Under the pieces are notes generated by a model, which did no database searches, had not been told where the DNA came from, and worked only from the letters and a program-made list of their open reading frames with translations. From Halobacillus naozhouensis (GTDB lineage Bacteria; Bacillota; Bacilli; Bacillales; Halobacillaceae): a stretch of 64,000 nucleotides of DNA. The position numbers and the translations under genes were made by a program. Below are positions 42,341 to 51,847 of this stretch, one piece after another. The stretch covers positions 1,488,001-1,552,000 of the forward strand of contig NZ_CP121671.1 in assembly GCF_029714185.1 (NCBI RefSeq), read 5' to 3'. Position 1 is the first letter of the stretch. The number at the start of each line of letters is the position of its first letter.

Positions 42341-43396
42341 TTAGTCGTCAAGCTGTTTTTTAATTGTAATGTGCTCTGGATTTAATCCATTGCCGAGAGA
42401 TCCGTAAAGACTCCCTTGTGAGGGATCAATTAATTCCCGATTGTCAAAGTAAGGCCGTGGTGTTTTCCATAAAGCGATCAGGGCTTTGCCAATAGGCATT
42501 TCGTGATAGCGTTCCGGCCACATTTTTTTAATATGATATTTAACCAAGGGATAATGTTTCGAACTCATACCAGGAAACAAATGGTGCTCGGTATGATATG
42601 AAAAATTAAAGTGAATATAATCGACCCATTTTGGCACGGTAACAGTCAAACTGTTCGCCAGTGGATCATTGACAGGTACGAGCGGGTTTAATCGGTGGTT
42701 GGTTGAAATGTAACCCATCACGATCAAATTTGCCAACAGTAGTGGAAGAAAGAAGGCAAATAACCACTTTTCCCAGCCGATCAGAAACAGAAGCCCAATC
42801 CAGGTGGCCCACGGCAGTATCATTTGCAGCCAGACTTCGGGCTGTTTCTTTGGTTTAAAATCCTTAATATAAGCAAAAAACATTTTCAGCGAGTGGGCAG
42901 AGAACTGAATGGCCAGCGACGCAAATGCGAAAAAGGCTCGAATGAACAGGGGCAGTTTGTATATCCAGCGAACCATTTTACTTTTGCTCAATCGTTCAAG
43001 TGTCGGCCATGAATCTGGATCATTCTCCTCGTGCTGTGTATGAATATGGTGATTTAAATTATGCCACTTTCTCCAAAGCTTCGGACCTGTACTGAGCGGC
43101 CAAAACGCAATGGCACCCAAGAGGTCCCGGATCCAAGGTTTCTTAACCACGGTACCGTGCAGAATTTCGTGACCGAGAAATCCCATCCCGGCAAAACTCG
43201 CTCCAAGCACAAGCGAAATCGGTAAGTAAATGAGTGGATGCCAATCAAACAAACTGATCAGCAATAAACCAGCAACCACAATCGCTAAGTAGGCTAATCC
43301 TCCCCACAGACGTTTCGGAACAGGTTTGAAAACGCCCTTCGGCAGATGTTTTGCGATACGCTTTGCGTACCAGCCGTATGAATGAAAGTCTTCCAT
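42341..43396 (-). CDS. membrane fatty acid desaturase (351 aa)
   Basis: Integral membrane desaturase of the acyl-lipid type with three histidine boxes that bind two irons: HEILHG, HNLNHHIHT, and YHTEHHLFPG. Four membrane segments are visible (LAIVVAGLLLISLF, IYLPISLVLGASFAGMGFL and two in the second half). It likely introduces double bonds into phospholipid acyl chains for membrane fluidity. The ATG at 43396 has AAAAGGAG 6 nt upstream; an earlier in-frame start is less likely. Convergent with the ilv-leu operon. Confidence 0.88.
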   Translation of the reverse strand: MEDFHSYGWYAKRIAKHLPKGVFKPVPKRLWGGLAYLAIVVAGLLLISLFDWHPLIYLPISLVLGASFAGMGFLGHEILHGTVVKKPWIRDLLGAIAFWPLSTGPKLWRKWHNLNHHIHTQHEENDPDSWPTLERLSKSKMVRWIYKLPLFIRAFFAFASLAIQFSAHSLKMFFAYIKDFKPKKQPEVWLQMILPWATWIGLLFLIGWEKWLFAFFLPLLLANLIVMGYISTNHRLNPLVPVNDPLANSLTVTVPKWVDYIHFNFSYHTEHHLFPGMSSKHYPLVKYHIKKMWPERYHEMPIGKALIALWKTPRPYFDNRELIDPSQGSLYGSLGNGLNPEHITIKKQLDD

Positions 43397-43547
43397 GGAA
43401 TTCTCCTTTTTTACGAGACCGGAGAGCTGCAAAGACTTACCGGAATCCTAATTCTCTTAATGGTAGCAAGTTGGGCATACCGTGTCAATTAATATGTATA
43501 GGCTGGTCCTAAGAATAAGTCTTAATAATTGCGGGTGAAATTGAGGA

Positions 43548-43605
43548 TTGACACAAGTCTGAGTCTTAGGTATGATTACATTGGTGATAATGATAATCTT
43601 TATCA
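43548..43605 (+). promoter_or_regulatory. sigma-A promoter with Fur box upstream of the siderophore-binding protein
   Basis: TTGACA (43548-43553), exactly 17 nt, TATGAT (43571-43576). Then TGATAATGATAATCTTTATC (43585-43604), a close match to the Fur box GATAATGATAATCATTATC, covers the transcription start region. Iron-bound Fur should repress the downstream uptake genes. Confidence 0.9.
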
Positions 43606-43744
43606 TTTAGATTTTGAGCTCGAGAAAGAGATAAGATTGAACAGGTTGGAAAGCCTAACGATACATACATTATGAACCTGTTTTGTTTTTAATATATTTA
43701 TGTTTTTTGTTAAAAGGTCCTACAATAGAAAGGGTGGAGGAAAC

Positions 43745-44737
43745 GTGAAGAAACTAGGATTTATCTGTTTATTTGTTATGATGGCTGTCTTGGCAGCTTG
43801 TAGTGGAGGTAACGAGAATTCCAGCGAGGAAAGCAGCAGTGATTCTCAGTCAAATGAAGATACACGTTCTGTAACCATTACGGATGCAATGGGTGAGCAG
43901 ACAATTGAGGGAACTCCTAAGAAAGTGGTCGTATTAGAATGGACGTATGCTGAAAATCTTCAGGCTTTAGGTATGGAACCTGTAGGAGTGGCGGGGCTTG
44001 ACCAATATAGCAAGTGGGTAAACGTCGGAATCCCTTTCAGTGATGAGGTGAAAAGTGTAGGAACGCGTGCTGAACCTAACCTTGAAGCCATCGCTAGACT
44101 CGATCCGGATTTAATTATCGGGGTAAAATTCCGCCATGAACAAATTGCGGATCAACTTAAAGATATCGCCCCAACGGTGATGTTTGCGCCGTACTCAGAG
44201 GAGAGTGCGAAAAATCAGTTTAAGAATATGAAAGATGAATTCAATACAATGGCTAAAATTCTCGCCAAACAGGAAAAAGCTGACGAGGTTTTAACAGCTA
44301 TGAAACAGACGTTTAAAGAGCAGCAGGCTCGGCTTGAAAAGGCCGGATTTTCAGATATGAATTATTTGATCACTCAGGCATTTACAGCCCAAAATACTCC
44401 AACATTACGGTTGTTTACCGACAATTCAATTGTGGCGCACGTGATGAAAAACATGGGGATGAACAACGTCTTTAAATCAGACAAGCTGGAAGTCTACGGA
44501 TATACACAAACGACGGTTGAAACGTTACAAAATTATCAAGATGCCCATTTCTTTTATATTGTACAGGAAGAGGACAACATCTTTAGCGAACAGCTGGCCG
44601 GGAACCCAGTTTGGGAAGAGTTAGCTTTTGTGGAAGAAGGCCGGACCCACAAGCTTCCTGGTGACACATGGACATTCGGAGGACCGTTATCCGCTGAAGT
44701 TCTAGCCAAACAAATTGTAGATTCTGTGGTAAAATAA
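43745..44737 (+). CDS. iron-siderophore ABC transporter substrate-binding lipoprotein (330 aa)
   Basis: A type II signal peptide LGFICLFVMMAVLAAC is followed by a Ser/Glu/Asn-rich linker (GNENSSEESSSDSQSNE) and a Fe-siderophore binding fold (FhuD/FecB/YfiY type) with VVVLEWTYAENLQALG near residue 60 and IARLDPDLIIG. The start is taken as GTG 43745, with GGTGGAGG 4-5 nt upstream; an ATG-like start at 43700 has none. It is Fur-controlled. A permease gene lies downstream after a terminator and a repeat element; no ATPase gene is nearby. Ligand is probably a hydroxamate or citrate siderophore, not determined. Confidence 0.9.
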   Translation: MKKLGFICLFVMMAVLAACSGGNENSSEESSSDSQSNEDTRSVTITDAMGEQTIEGTPKKVVVLEWTYAENLQALGMEPVGVAGLDQYSKWVNVGIPFSDEVKSVGTRAEPNLEAIARLDPDLIIGVKFRHEQIADQLKDIAPTVMFAPYSEESAKNQFKNMKDEFNTMAKILAKQEKADEVLTAMKQTFKEQQARLEKAGFSDMNYLITQAFTAQNTPTLRLFTDNSIVAHVMKNMGMNNVFKSDKLEVYGYTQTTVETLQNYQDAHFFYIVQEEDNIFSEQLAGNPVWEELAFVEEGRTHKLPGDTWTFGGPLSAEVLAKQIVDSVVK

Positions 44738-44768
44738 TTTAGGTTGTTTACTGAACCTTCATGAAGTG

Positions 44769-44808
44769 AAATCCCGTCTTGATCTTTTCTCGTTCAAGTA
44801 CGGGTTTT
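44769..44808 (+). terminator. terminator after the siderophore-binding protein gene
   Basis: CCCGTCTTGA pairs imperfectly with TTCAAGTACGGG, followed by TTTTTGCTT. The permease gene downstream would need partial read-through or its own promoter. Confidence 0.7.
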
Positions 44809-44858
44809 TGCTTATATACATAGATTACGTTTAATTGTATCCATCCGCGTTTACTTTA

Positions 44859-44970
44859 TCTAGCTTCTCAAGGCAGAGGCGGGTGATATAAGCAGCTCCA
44901 CGTATAATATCGTAGAGCCGATCTCTCCAGTGTTTTTGCTTATGCAGTCGCCCCTAAGCGCTTTGATCCG
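44859..44970. repeat. structured Bacillaceae intergenic repeat (about 110 nt)
   Basis: A segment running from TCTAGCTTCTCAAGGC to CCCTAAGCGCTTTG. It contains an imperfect long inverted repeat (GGGTGATATAAGCA with TGCTTATGCAGTCGCCC) and a second hairpin (GTAGAGCCGATCTCTCCAG). I recall elements of this form, with TAGCTCC/AGCGC ends and inner TAAGCAGC/GCTTATGC, repeated in halotolerant Bacillaceae. It lies between the binding protein and permease genes. Confidence 0.5.
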
Positions 44971-44992
44971 CTTTTAAGAGAGTAGTGATGTT

Positions 44993-47020
44993 ATGAATCA
45001 AATGATGAAACAGACAATAATTGGTGTCCTGACTTTTGGAGGCGGGGCTGCTTTGTTGTGTGTGTTAACTTTTATCCACATTAATCAGGGAAATGTGTCG
45101 ATACCGGTTGGGACTGTAGTCGAAGCTATCTTTAACCCGCAGGACACTTTAAACCACCATACGATTAGGATACTAAGGCTGCCGCGTGCTGTTATGGGAA
45201 TTCTTGCCGGTGGAGCGCTTGCGGTGTCAGGGGTTGTGCTGCAAACCGTCACGAAAAACCCGCTGTCCTCAAGCAGTACGCTCGGTATTCATTCAGGAAC
45301 CTACTTTGCCGTCGTCGTGTCCACGATCTTTTTCCCGTTTGCGATGTTCGGAAATGGTATTGTGACCGCCTTTGTCGGAGGAGTCGTCACCTTTCTGATT
45401 GTTTACTTGTTATCAGGGGCAGGCAATGCCACTCCTGTACGAATGGTGTTAGCGGGGATGATCGTCACCTTTTTATTTTCCTCACTGACGTCGGTGTTGC
45501 AAATTTTTTACGAAAATGAAGTACAGGGGCTCTTTCTATGGGGGTCTGGTACGCTGGTGCAAAACAACTGGAACGGTGTACAGTTTTCCTCCCCGTTTAT
45601 CTTGCTATCGATCGTCTTATTACTCATCTATGCAGGAAAACTCAATACGCTGACCCTCGGAGATGATGTGGCGACCGCATTAGGGCAAAATGTCCGTTCT
45701 GTTAAATTCATTACGGTTATCGCAGCTGTTTTATTAACGGCTGTGACGGTGAGTGTCGTTGGACCGATCGGTTTTGTCGGTTTGGTGGCCCCGCATATTA
45801 TCAAGCTGATCGGCTATCGCTCTCATATTCCGCTAATGATTGGTTCCTTTATTTGGGGAGGCAATGTTCTGTTGATGGCTGACGTGATGGCGAGAATCAT
45901 TGACCCTTCCTTTGCTGAACTGCCGGTCGGAGCCATTACTGCTCTTGTAGGATCGCCATGGTTGATTTGGCTTGTCCTTCGGATGAGAAATGACAACAAT
46001 ACAGAGGAGAACGGAACGATTATGGCTGGTAAGGGAGCAGCCAATATTTCCTTGAAAAAAATTGTTCCGACCCTATCCGTGGTCATCCTTATCACGGTTT
46101 TCGTAAGTATGGCGTCAGGTAATTTCGGCTTTGAGCCTGTACTAACGATCAATGCCCTGTTTGGAAATGCGAATGAATTTATTCGAAATTTCATCCTTGA
46201 GTTAAGGCTGCCACGCTCAATGGTGGCCCTGTTCAGTGGGGCAATTCTCGCGGTCAGCGGATTAATTTTTCAAGGGGTGTTACGAAACCCACTGGCTGAC
46301 CCTTCTGTGATCGGGATTACGTCAGGAGCCGGGGTTGGGGCGTTGACAACCATGTATTTATTCAGTGTGTCAGCTGTCTGGATCCCTGTTGGTGCGATGG
46401 CGGGAGCTTTTGTGTTCTTTCTGCTCGTCATGGTGCTCGGGGCAAAAGCCAACTTCTATCCAACAACACTTGCCTTATTAGGAATTGGTATTTCCGCATT
46501 TGGCTCGGCGATCATTCAAATCCTGGTTGTCCAGGCTGATATGGGTGTAGCCTCAGCTTTAACCTGGCTGTCTGGAACCACATATGCTAGAGGGTGGCCG
46601 GAATTGCTGCAATTCCTAATTTGGCCGGTGATTTTATTTATTCCGATCTTAGCGGTTCATATCAAGACATTGGATGTTCTGTCCCTTGGCGATGAAACGG
46701 CTAAAGGGTTAGGTCTCGGGGTTACATCGGTTCGTTTTCAAATGGCTCTCCTGGCTACGTTACTTGCTGCATGCAGCGTGGCAGCTGTTGGTTCGATCGG
46801 GTTCGTCGGCTTAATTGCCCCGCACTTTGCACGGTTGATAGTCGGCAGTGCCAATCAAAAGCTGTTGCCTGTCACGATGTTGATTGGCGGCTTCTTACTT
46901 GTATTGGCTGATTTATTCAGTCGCACTTTGCTCGCCCCGAACGAAATTCCTTCAGGGATTTTAGTGGCCTTGATCGGAGCGCCTTATTTCTTATGGCTGA
47001 TGAAGCGCCGTTCGATATAA
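44993..47020 (+). CDS. iron-siderophore ABC transporter permease, two fused FecCD domains (675 aa)
   Basis: Two homologous FecCD-type permease halves of about 330 residues are joined in one chain, the FhuB layout. Half 1 has ILRLPRAVMGILAGGALAVSG and GPIGFVGLVAPHI. Half 2 has LRLPRSMVALFSGAILAVSG and SIGFVGLIAPHFARL. The linker is near residues 335-355. About 20 membrane helices are expected. Most Bacillus uptake systems have two separate permease genes, so the fusion is a variant. No ABC ATPase follows; the next gene is dapF. A shared remote ATPase such as a YusV-like protein is likely needed. Confidence 0.92.
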   Translation: MNQMMKQTIIGVLTFGGGAALLCVLTFIHINQGNVSIPVGTVVEAIFNPQDTLNHHTIRILRLPRAVMGILAGGALAVSGVVLQTVTKNPLSSSSTLGIHSGTYFAVVVSTIFFPFAMFGNGIVTAFVGGVVTFLIVYLLSGAGNATPVRMVLAGMIVTFLFSSLTSVLQIFYENEVQGLFLWGSGTLVQNNWNGVQFSSPFILLSIVLLLIYAGKLNTLTLGDDVATALGQNVRSVKFITVIAAVLLTAVTVSVVGPIGFVGLVAPHIIKLIGYRSHIPLMIGSFIWGGNVLLMADVMARIIDPSFAELPVGAITALVGSPWLIWLVLRMRNDNNTEENGTIMAGKGAANISLKKIVPTLSVVILITVFVSMASGNFGFEPVLTINALFGNANEFIRNFILELRLPRSMVALFSGAILAVSGLIFQGVLRNPLADPSVIGITSGAGVGALTTMYLFSVSAVWIPVGAMAGAFVFFLLVMVLGAKANFYPTTLALLGIGISAFGSAIIQILVVQADMGVASALTWLSGTTYARGWPELLQFLIWPVILFIPILAVHIKTLDVLSLGDETAKGLGLGVTSVRFQMALLATLLAACSVAAVGSIGFVGLIAPHFARLIVGSANQKLLPVTMLIGGFLLVLADLFSRTLLAPNEIPSGILVALIGAPYFLWLMKRRSI

Positions 47021-47068
47021 ATGAGAGAAATATGCTATGATGGATAAAAAATTAAAGGGAGCTTACGT

Positions 47069-48028
47069 ATGATAGAGTTTATAAAATGTCATGGATCAGG
47101 CAACGATTTTATTTTAATAGATGAACGACTTGAAACGTATTCGTTTTCAGAACAGGACCGTTATGACCTCTCGAGATTACTTTGTCATCGTGCGAGCGGC
47201 ATCGGTTCTGATGGCATCCTATTTGTTCTTGATAGCGATAAAGCCGAGGCGAGAATGCGAATGTTTAACTCAGATGGGACCGAGGCGGAAATGTGCGGCA
47301 ATGGCTTGCGCTGTGTGGCCCGCTATATAATAGAAGAAACAGGTAAGCAGGCGGTTGATATTGAAACAGACAAAGCAGTGCTTGCCGTAAGTCAAGTCGA
47401 CCCAATTTACACAGGAATTGATACGTTTTCGGTAGCAATTGAACCGGTTTCTTTTGCTGCAAAATCTCTGCCGATGAATTTTCCGGCTGACGAAGCGGCA
47501 AACGTTGAAGTACCAGCATTGTCGAAGGACTATCGTTTCACCGCGTTAAGTGTACCCAACCCGCATATCGTCGCTGTTGTCGAGGATTATCAAGAAGAAG
47601 ATTTAGCTGCGGTCGGTGAAAAAGCCAATCAGCTGCCGGACGTTTTTCCAAAAGGAGTTAATGTCAGCTTTATGAAGCTGCTCGCTCCGAATAAAGTGTT
47701 CGTTCAGACATATGAGCGCGGTGTTGGATTAACGAATGCCTGCGGAACCGCCATGTCAGCCTCCTCACTTGTATCAACTCTAATCGGAGGAAACGATCTT
47801 GATACGCCGATCATGGTCATCAACAAAGGTGGACTCGTCAATTGTGTCGTGAGCAAAGAAAAAGAACGTTATTCTATTCAACTGCAAGGGAATGCGACCT
47901 ATGTGTACCGAGCTGCAATTGAAGTAGACTTAGAAGAGATGACTTGGAAACAAGCAAATTCCGAAACCTTTGATAAGGAAATAGCTACCTACACGCAGCT
48001 TGAACAGTACGCTGCATCACAAATCTGA
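47069..48028 (+). CDS. dapF: diaminopimelate epimerase
   Basis: Converts LL- to meso-diaminopimelate for lysine and peptidoglycan. The two catalytic cysteines are visible: AEMCGNGLRCVARY (about residue 77) and TNACGTAMSAS (about residue 227). N-terminal FIKCHGSGNDFILID and FNSDGTEAEMC are typical. At 319 residues it is longer than the usual 275-285; the C-terminal about 35 residues after the core look like an extension. AAAGGGAG lies 7 nt before the ATG. Followed by yjbQ after 20 nt. Confidence 0.93.
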   Translation: MIEFIKCHGSGNDFILIDERLETYSFSEQDRYDLSRLLCHRASGIGSDGILFVLDSDKAEARMRMFNSDGTEAEMCGNGLRCVARYIIEETGKQAVDIETDKAVLAVSQVDPIYTGIDTFSVAIEPVSFAAKSLPMNFPADEAANVEVPALSKDYRFTALSVPNPHIVAVVEDYQEEDLAAVGEKANQLPDVFPKGVNVSFMKLLAPNKVFVQTYERGVGLTNACGTAMSASSLVSTLIGGNDLDTPIMVINKGGLVNCVVSKEKERYSIQLQGNATYVYRAAIEVDLEEMTWKQANSETFDKEIATYTQLEQYAASQI

Positions 48029-48048
48029 TGGATGGGAGAGGTGATTGA

Positions 48049-48447
48049 ATGATTACAACGTTCTCAGTAAAAACAGACCATCATGATCAAATGATTGATA
48101 TCACTCAGGATATTGCCGATTGGATTAAACAAGAAGGGGTGGAGGACGGAGCTGTTATTGTATCCTCCATGCATACAACGGCCGGCATTACCATCAATGA
48201 AAATGCTGATCCTGACGTGAAAACGGACATGTTGAGAAGGTGGAGCGAAATTTTTCCTTGGGAACATCCAGAGGACAAACATATGGAAGGAAATACAGCG
48301 GCTCATATGAAAACGAGTTTTGTCGGCCATGCTCAAACGATTATCATTGAAAAAGGTGAGTTAGTGTTAGGGACATGGCAGGGGATTTACTTCTGTGAAT
48401 TTGATGGGCCAAGGCAGAGAACAGTAAGCGCGAAATTGCTGCGGTAA
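48049..48447 (+). CDS. YjbQ-family (UPF0047) protein
   Basis: Small beta-rich protein of 132 residues: SSMHTTAGITINENADPDVKTDML near the N-terminus, HMKTSFVGHAQTIIIEKGELVLGTWQGIYFCEFDGPR near the C-terminus (described here by shorter landmarks, e.g. GTWQGIYFCEFDGPR). The family is widely conserved and has weak thiamine phosphate synthase activity in some members; its true role is unclear. GGGAGAGGTGA precedes the ATG. Probably co-transcribed with dapF. Confidence 0.88.
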   Translation: MITTFSVKTDHHDQMIDITQDIADWIKQEGVEDGAVIVSSMHTTAGITINENADPDVKTDMLRRWSEIFPWEHPEDKHMEGNTAAHMKTSFVGHAQTIIIEKGELVLGTWQGIYFCEFDGPRQRTVSAKLLR

Positions 48448-48455
48448 TAATAAAT

Positions 48456-48500
48456 AAAAAGCGTAAGATCCTTATTTAAGTGAGGATCTTACGCTTTTTT
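48456..48500 (+). terminator. strong terminator after yjbQ
   Basis: A 19-bp stem AAAAAGCGTAAGATCCTTA, its complement, a 6-nt loop, and a T run. It is symmetric and could act in both directions. Confidence 0.92.
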
Positions 48501-48707
48501 ACTCCACAGGAGGTGGCAGTTTTGTTCTTGGTTTTAGTCTAACCTTCTCTTGGCGTGTCTTCTAGTGTCGAGGGACAATAAAATCGTTTCTCTTACTACA
48601 TGAAGAGGCTCCTTAGGTTTGGGAGAATCATATCTTTTTAAGACGTTATGTAGAATGTAGGGAAGAGGTAACGACAAAATTTCAGGAAGCAACCCGTTAA
48701 GTATTGG

Positions 48708-49169
48708 TTAACGGGAGCTTTTACTAACCAGCTTTTTTAAAAATAGTCCAATGACTACCCCCGGAATCACGGATAACAGGGGTAACCATACAGGACCTAG
48801 TAGCATCCCCATCATCTTGAAGGTTGGCGAAAAGATTAGACCAACCGTTACAGAATAGGCGGAAACTACAAATGGCCAAAAGGAAGATGACGATCTCCCT
48901 CCACCTGCATCTTTGTATGCATCCCACATCGCAAAAAAATACAAACAAGGGTAAAACATTAACCATTGATAATTCGTTTGTTGAATTGCTTTTTCAATTT
49001 CTCCGTGAAAACTTAAAAAGATCACTTCGTTAAAGTTGGATTGAACATTAATTAGTAACTCCAATGCAATGAAAAGGAATCCTTTAAGAAACTTACCGTT
49101 TAAAATTTGACCAAGACCTGGTAACGCGATACTCCAAAAGAGTTTTTCATGTTTATTTTTTTTATTCAT
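48708..49169 (-). CDS. small polytopic membrane protein of the DUF3231 cassette (153 aa)
   Basis: Paralog of the protein at 144-587. Shared landmarks: KLFWSIALPGLGQILNGK, FHGEIEKAIQQTNY, WLMFYPCLYFFAMWDAYK, and VTVGLIF. Three to four membrane segments and a basic C-terminus (FLKKLVSKSSR). It lies 110 nt downstream of a DUF3231 gene, exactly as in the left cassette. Function unknown. Conserved association of this membrane protein with DUF3231 genes suggests a shared pathway. Confidence 0.78.
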   Translation of the reverse strand: MNKKNKHEKLFWSIALPGLGQILNGKFLKGFLFIALELLINVQSNFNEVIFLSFHGEIEKAIQQTNYQWLMFYPCLYFFAMWDAYKDAGGGRSSSSFWPFVVSAYSVTVGLIFSPTFKMMGMLLGPVWLPLLSVIPGVVIGLFLKKLVSKSSR

Positions 49170-49278
49170 ATGACCCCGTCCAAGTATCGATGTTATTTCA
49201 TAATTTTTTATACATTGCTCTGTCTATAGGGGACAAAAGAGTAGGTAACGCAATTAAGCATTACCCGATTCCTTGTTT

Positions 49279-50301
49279 TTATTTATTGGTTTGTCCTTTT
49301 GATAATTTTGCTCTGTCCTCTGATTGAGGGGGTTCCTCTAACCATCCATTTTTGATCATAACTTGCCCGCTATTCTTAGCGAAACTGAAGGTGTCTTGTG
49401 CAATTTTTGCCAATTTTAAGGGTAAATCACTTCGTAAACTAAATGCTGACCCAAGAGCATTGCTGGTAAGACCAAAGCTAGAGAATACACTGGTTTGATA
49501 CATCATCATTTTGTCTGAAAAGGGTGCGTTGGTGGAATCAGTCGCTGTCCCCGCCCATGGTGAAGGGGTGTGTACATCACTTTGACGCAAGAGGTCACTT
49601 AAAGTGGAAGTAATTTTTTTCGCAAGATCTTTTGCTTCAAAGAAAATCTTTGCTGCTTCTTTATTTTGGGCCGATTGGGCGAAACCCGTCATAAGTGTTT
49701 CACCTATCGTGTTTGCCTCGATGGCTTGGTAAAGATGACCAATTTCCACGGCATTTAAGGTCCTTTTATGAGTTAACAGATTAAATCCAGTCATATATTG
49801 TTTGTTCTTTGCAAATTCTACTTGCTTTGGCATCGTGACATAAGGGGGGCGGGGAATAGCCGACTGCTCTAACAGCAAACCTGTCGTCTGGTCAAAAGCT
49901 TCTTGGGCATCCGCGGTAAACCGTTGGTACAACTTTCGTATGTCATCCCTATAGGCCATTGAAAAGTGTACTGTAAAAAGGCCCATATTAATTTCTGTAA
50001 TCAAACGTAAATGCATGATATCAAACATTTCATCGTAAAGACGAGGGGCTCCTGGAGTGACATCTTTTTCAGTAAAGCCTATAGGCAAAGCGGCTCCTTC
50101 GTCCTGAAATATTTTTATCAAAGTTTTTACATGTTCACTTTCCTTATTATAATAGGATTCCAAAAGTCTTTTGGCTTCTTGTTTTTCCGCTTTTTCAATG
50201 TAATATTCTAAAAACCTCATGTTCATCGTTTTATTTTGGTAAGCCATCCATAGCGTTCCTAATTCTGATGCAGAAATGGACAGGTGATCTGAGGTAGTCA
50301 T
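49279..50301 (-). CDS. DUF3231-family two-unit protein (340 aa)
   Basis: Two tandem helical units: ISASELGTLWMAYQNKTM at the start, RTLNAVEIGHLYQAIEAN at unit 2, PFSDKMMMYQTS, and the end motif GWLEEPPQSEDR. Nearest relative in the window is the copy at 4525-5535. GGAGGG precedes the ATG by about 9 nt. The gene is probably expressed with the copy upstream or from its own promoter, as 220 nt separate them. Confidence 0.83.
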   Translation of the reverse strand: MTTSDHLSISASELGTLWMAYQNKTMNMRFLEYYIEKAEKQEAKRLLESYYNKESEHVKTLIKIFQDEGAALPIGFTEKDVTPGAPRLYDEMFDIMHLRLITEINMGLFTVHFSMAYRDDIRKLYQRFTADAQEAFDQTTGLLLEQSAIPRPPYVTMPKQVEFAKNKQYMTGFNLLTHKRTLNAVEIGHLYQAIEANTIGETLMTGFAQSAQNKEAAKIFFEAKDLAKKITSTLSDLLRQSDVHTPSPWAGTATDSTNAPFSDKMMMYQTSVFSSFGLTSNALGSAFSLRSDLPLKLAKIAQDTFSFAKNSGQVMIKNGWLEEPPQSEDRAKLSKGQTNK

Positions 50302-50521
50302 GTTTTAAACCCTCCAAAGTTGTTGTTACCTTTAATCTTTCTCTAAATATGAACTTTATTACTTTCTGGGGGAAATAAATGAATGAGCTATGCTTTTATG
50401 ATCTTCAACAAGTGGATCTTTTAATAGTAACCAGGGTAGTAAGCGAAGTGTTTTTCTAAAACAATAAGTTGAAATGTTGGTCCACTATAAACCACCTCCT
50501 ACTAAGGGAGATGGTTTACAG

Positions 50522-51523
50522 TTATTTGTCTTTTGCAATCTCTTTTCTGTTTGGAGCAAGTGGCGGTTGTTCAAGCCATCTATTTTTTGTCATTATATTG
50601 AACCATTCTTTTGTAACCATGATGTTTTTTAATAGGATTTTTTCATAACTCATGACGAGGTCTGTTCGCATAGCTGATGCAAGTCCTACTCCGTGATAAG
50701 CTTGTGCGGCCTGTAATAAAAACCCAATGTGATATAACATTAACTTATCTGAAAAGGGAGAATCCTGGGATGTTGTGACTTCAGATTCCCAAGACATAGG
50801 TACAGGTAAGTTATCTTTTTTAAGTATTTTAACCAATGATTGAATTTGGTTATTTGAAGTATCTTGGGCAGATTTCAAAAACTTCCTAACCTCCTTGGAT
50901 TGTGTCACTTGGCTAAATCCAATGGAAAGGGATTTCTCCATTATTTTCTTTTTGATATTAAACGAAAGACTAATAATTTCTGGTGCGGATAAAGGGCGTT
51001 GACCCCCAAAACCATCCACAAATTGTTGTCCAGAAATAAATTCAGGACGTTTATCAGGGTAAAAGTAAGGAGTTCTTTGATAATGCCCCTTTTCGAGTAA
51101 TAATTCAATCGTTTGATGGTACATTCTCTTCCCATCATTATCACAGGAATCATAAAATTCTCTCAGGTCTTTTCTTACAGAAGAGCTAAGCGATGTGGTA
51201 TGCCCTAATAAACCGTGTAGCGTCATAATGTGCAAATAGTGTAAGCAGAATATGTCAGAGAATAACCTTTTTGCTCCCTTAGTGAGGTCCGATTCAGTAA
51301 AACCAACTGGAACTGGGAACCCTTCGTTTTTAAGGAACGTTTCTATTTGCTTCTTTTGTTTACTAAATGTCTGTATAGCATCCTCGAAAATGCCCCGTAT
51401 CTTTTCATCTTTAACAATGGAAACCATATACTTGTTTATAATATCAATCGCAGTTCCATTTACATATTCTCCCCACAATGTCCCAATCTCAGAAGAAGTA
51501 AGTTTTAAATCCTCTTTATCCAT
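50522..51523 (-). CDS. DUF3231-family two-unit protein (333 aa)
   Basis: Full-length member, more diverged: LTSSEIGTLWGEYVNGT at the start, GGQRPLSAPEIISLSF at unit 2, PFSDKLMLYHIG, and the end RWLEQPPLAPNR. GAGGTGATGAT lies before the ATG. Function unknown. It is preceded on the same strand by a CBO0543-type membrane protein gene. Confidence 0.83.
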   Translation of the reverse strand: MDKEDLKLTSSEIGTLWGEYVNGTAIDIINKYMVSIVKDEKIRGIFEDAIQTFSKQKKQIETFLKNEGFPVPVGFTESDLTKGAKRLFSDIFCLHYLHIMTLHGLLGHTTSLSSSVRKDLREFYDSCDNDGKRMYHQTIELLLEKGHYQRTPYFYPDKRPEFISGQQFVDGFGGQRPLSAPEIISLSFNIKKKIMEKSLSIGFSQVTQSKEVRKFLKSAQDTSNNQIQSLVKILKKDNLPVPMSWESEVTTSQDSPFSDKLMLYHIGFLLQAAQAYHGVGLASAMRTDLVMSYEKILLKNIMVTKEWFNIMTKNRWLEQPPLAPNRKEIAKDK

Positions 51524-51847
51524 ATCATCACCTCATTTTTATAGTCCCCAAGTTATAGCAAAGTATTTGAGCCTACCTACAGCCCTTTCTACAAATTGAT
51601 CCTTATAGGTGTTATTCCAAGATACCTGTTATATCAGCCTTTAAAATTACATGAAAAGTAAAATGTGAGATAGGATATGAAGAAATATTAAGGGGAAACT
51701 ATTTAAAAGGATTGTCTTTTCAATGATGAGACTCATTTTAGCTATTATTCTTTTTAATGTTAATGGGAAATATTACGGGTAATCCCTTTAAACACCTTAT
51801 TTTTAGATCAGATGGAATAAGCAGTGTATTTGATGCTGAGTTAGTGT

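Noticed and set aside
45823..46194. Open frame of 123 codons antisense to the fused permease
   Set aside because: Mirror of membrane-helix codons; no start signal.
48824..49033. Plus-strand frame over the small membrane protein
   Set aside because: Antisense to a conserved paralogous gene; no ribosome binding site.
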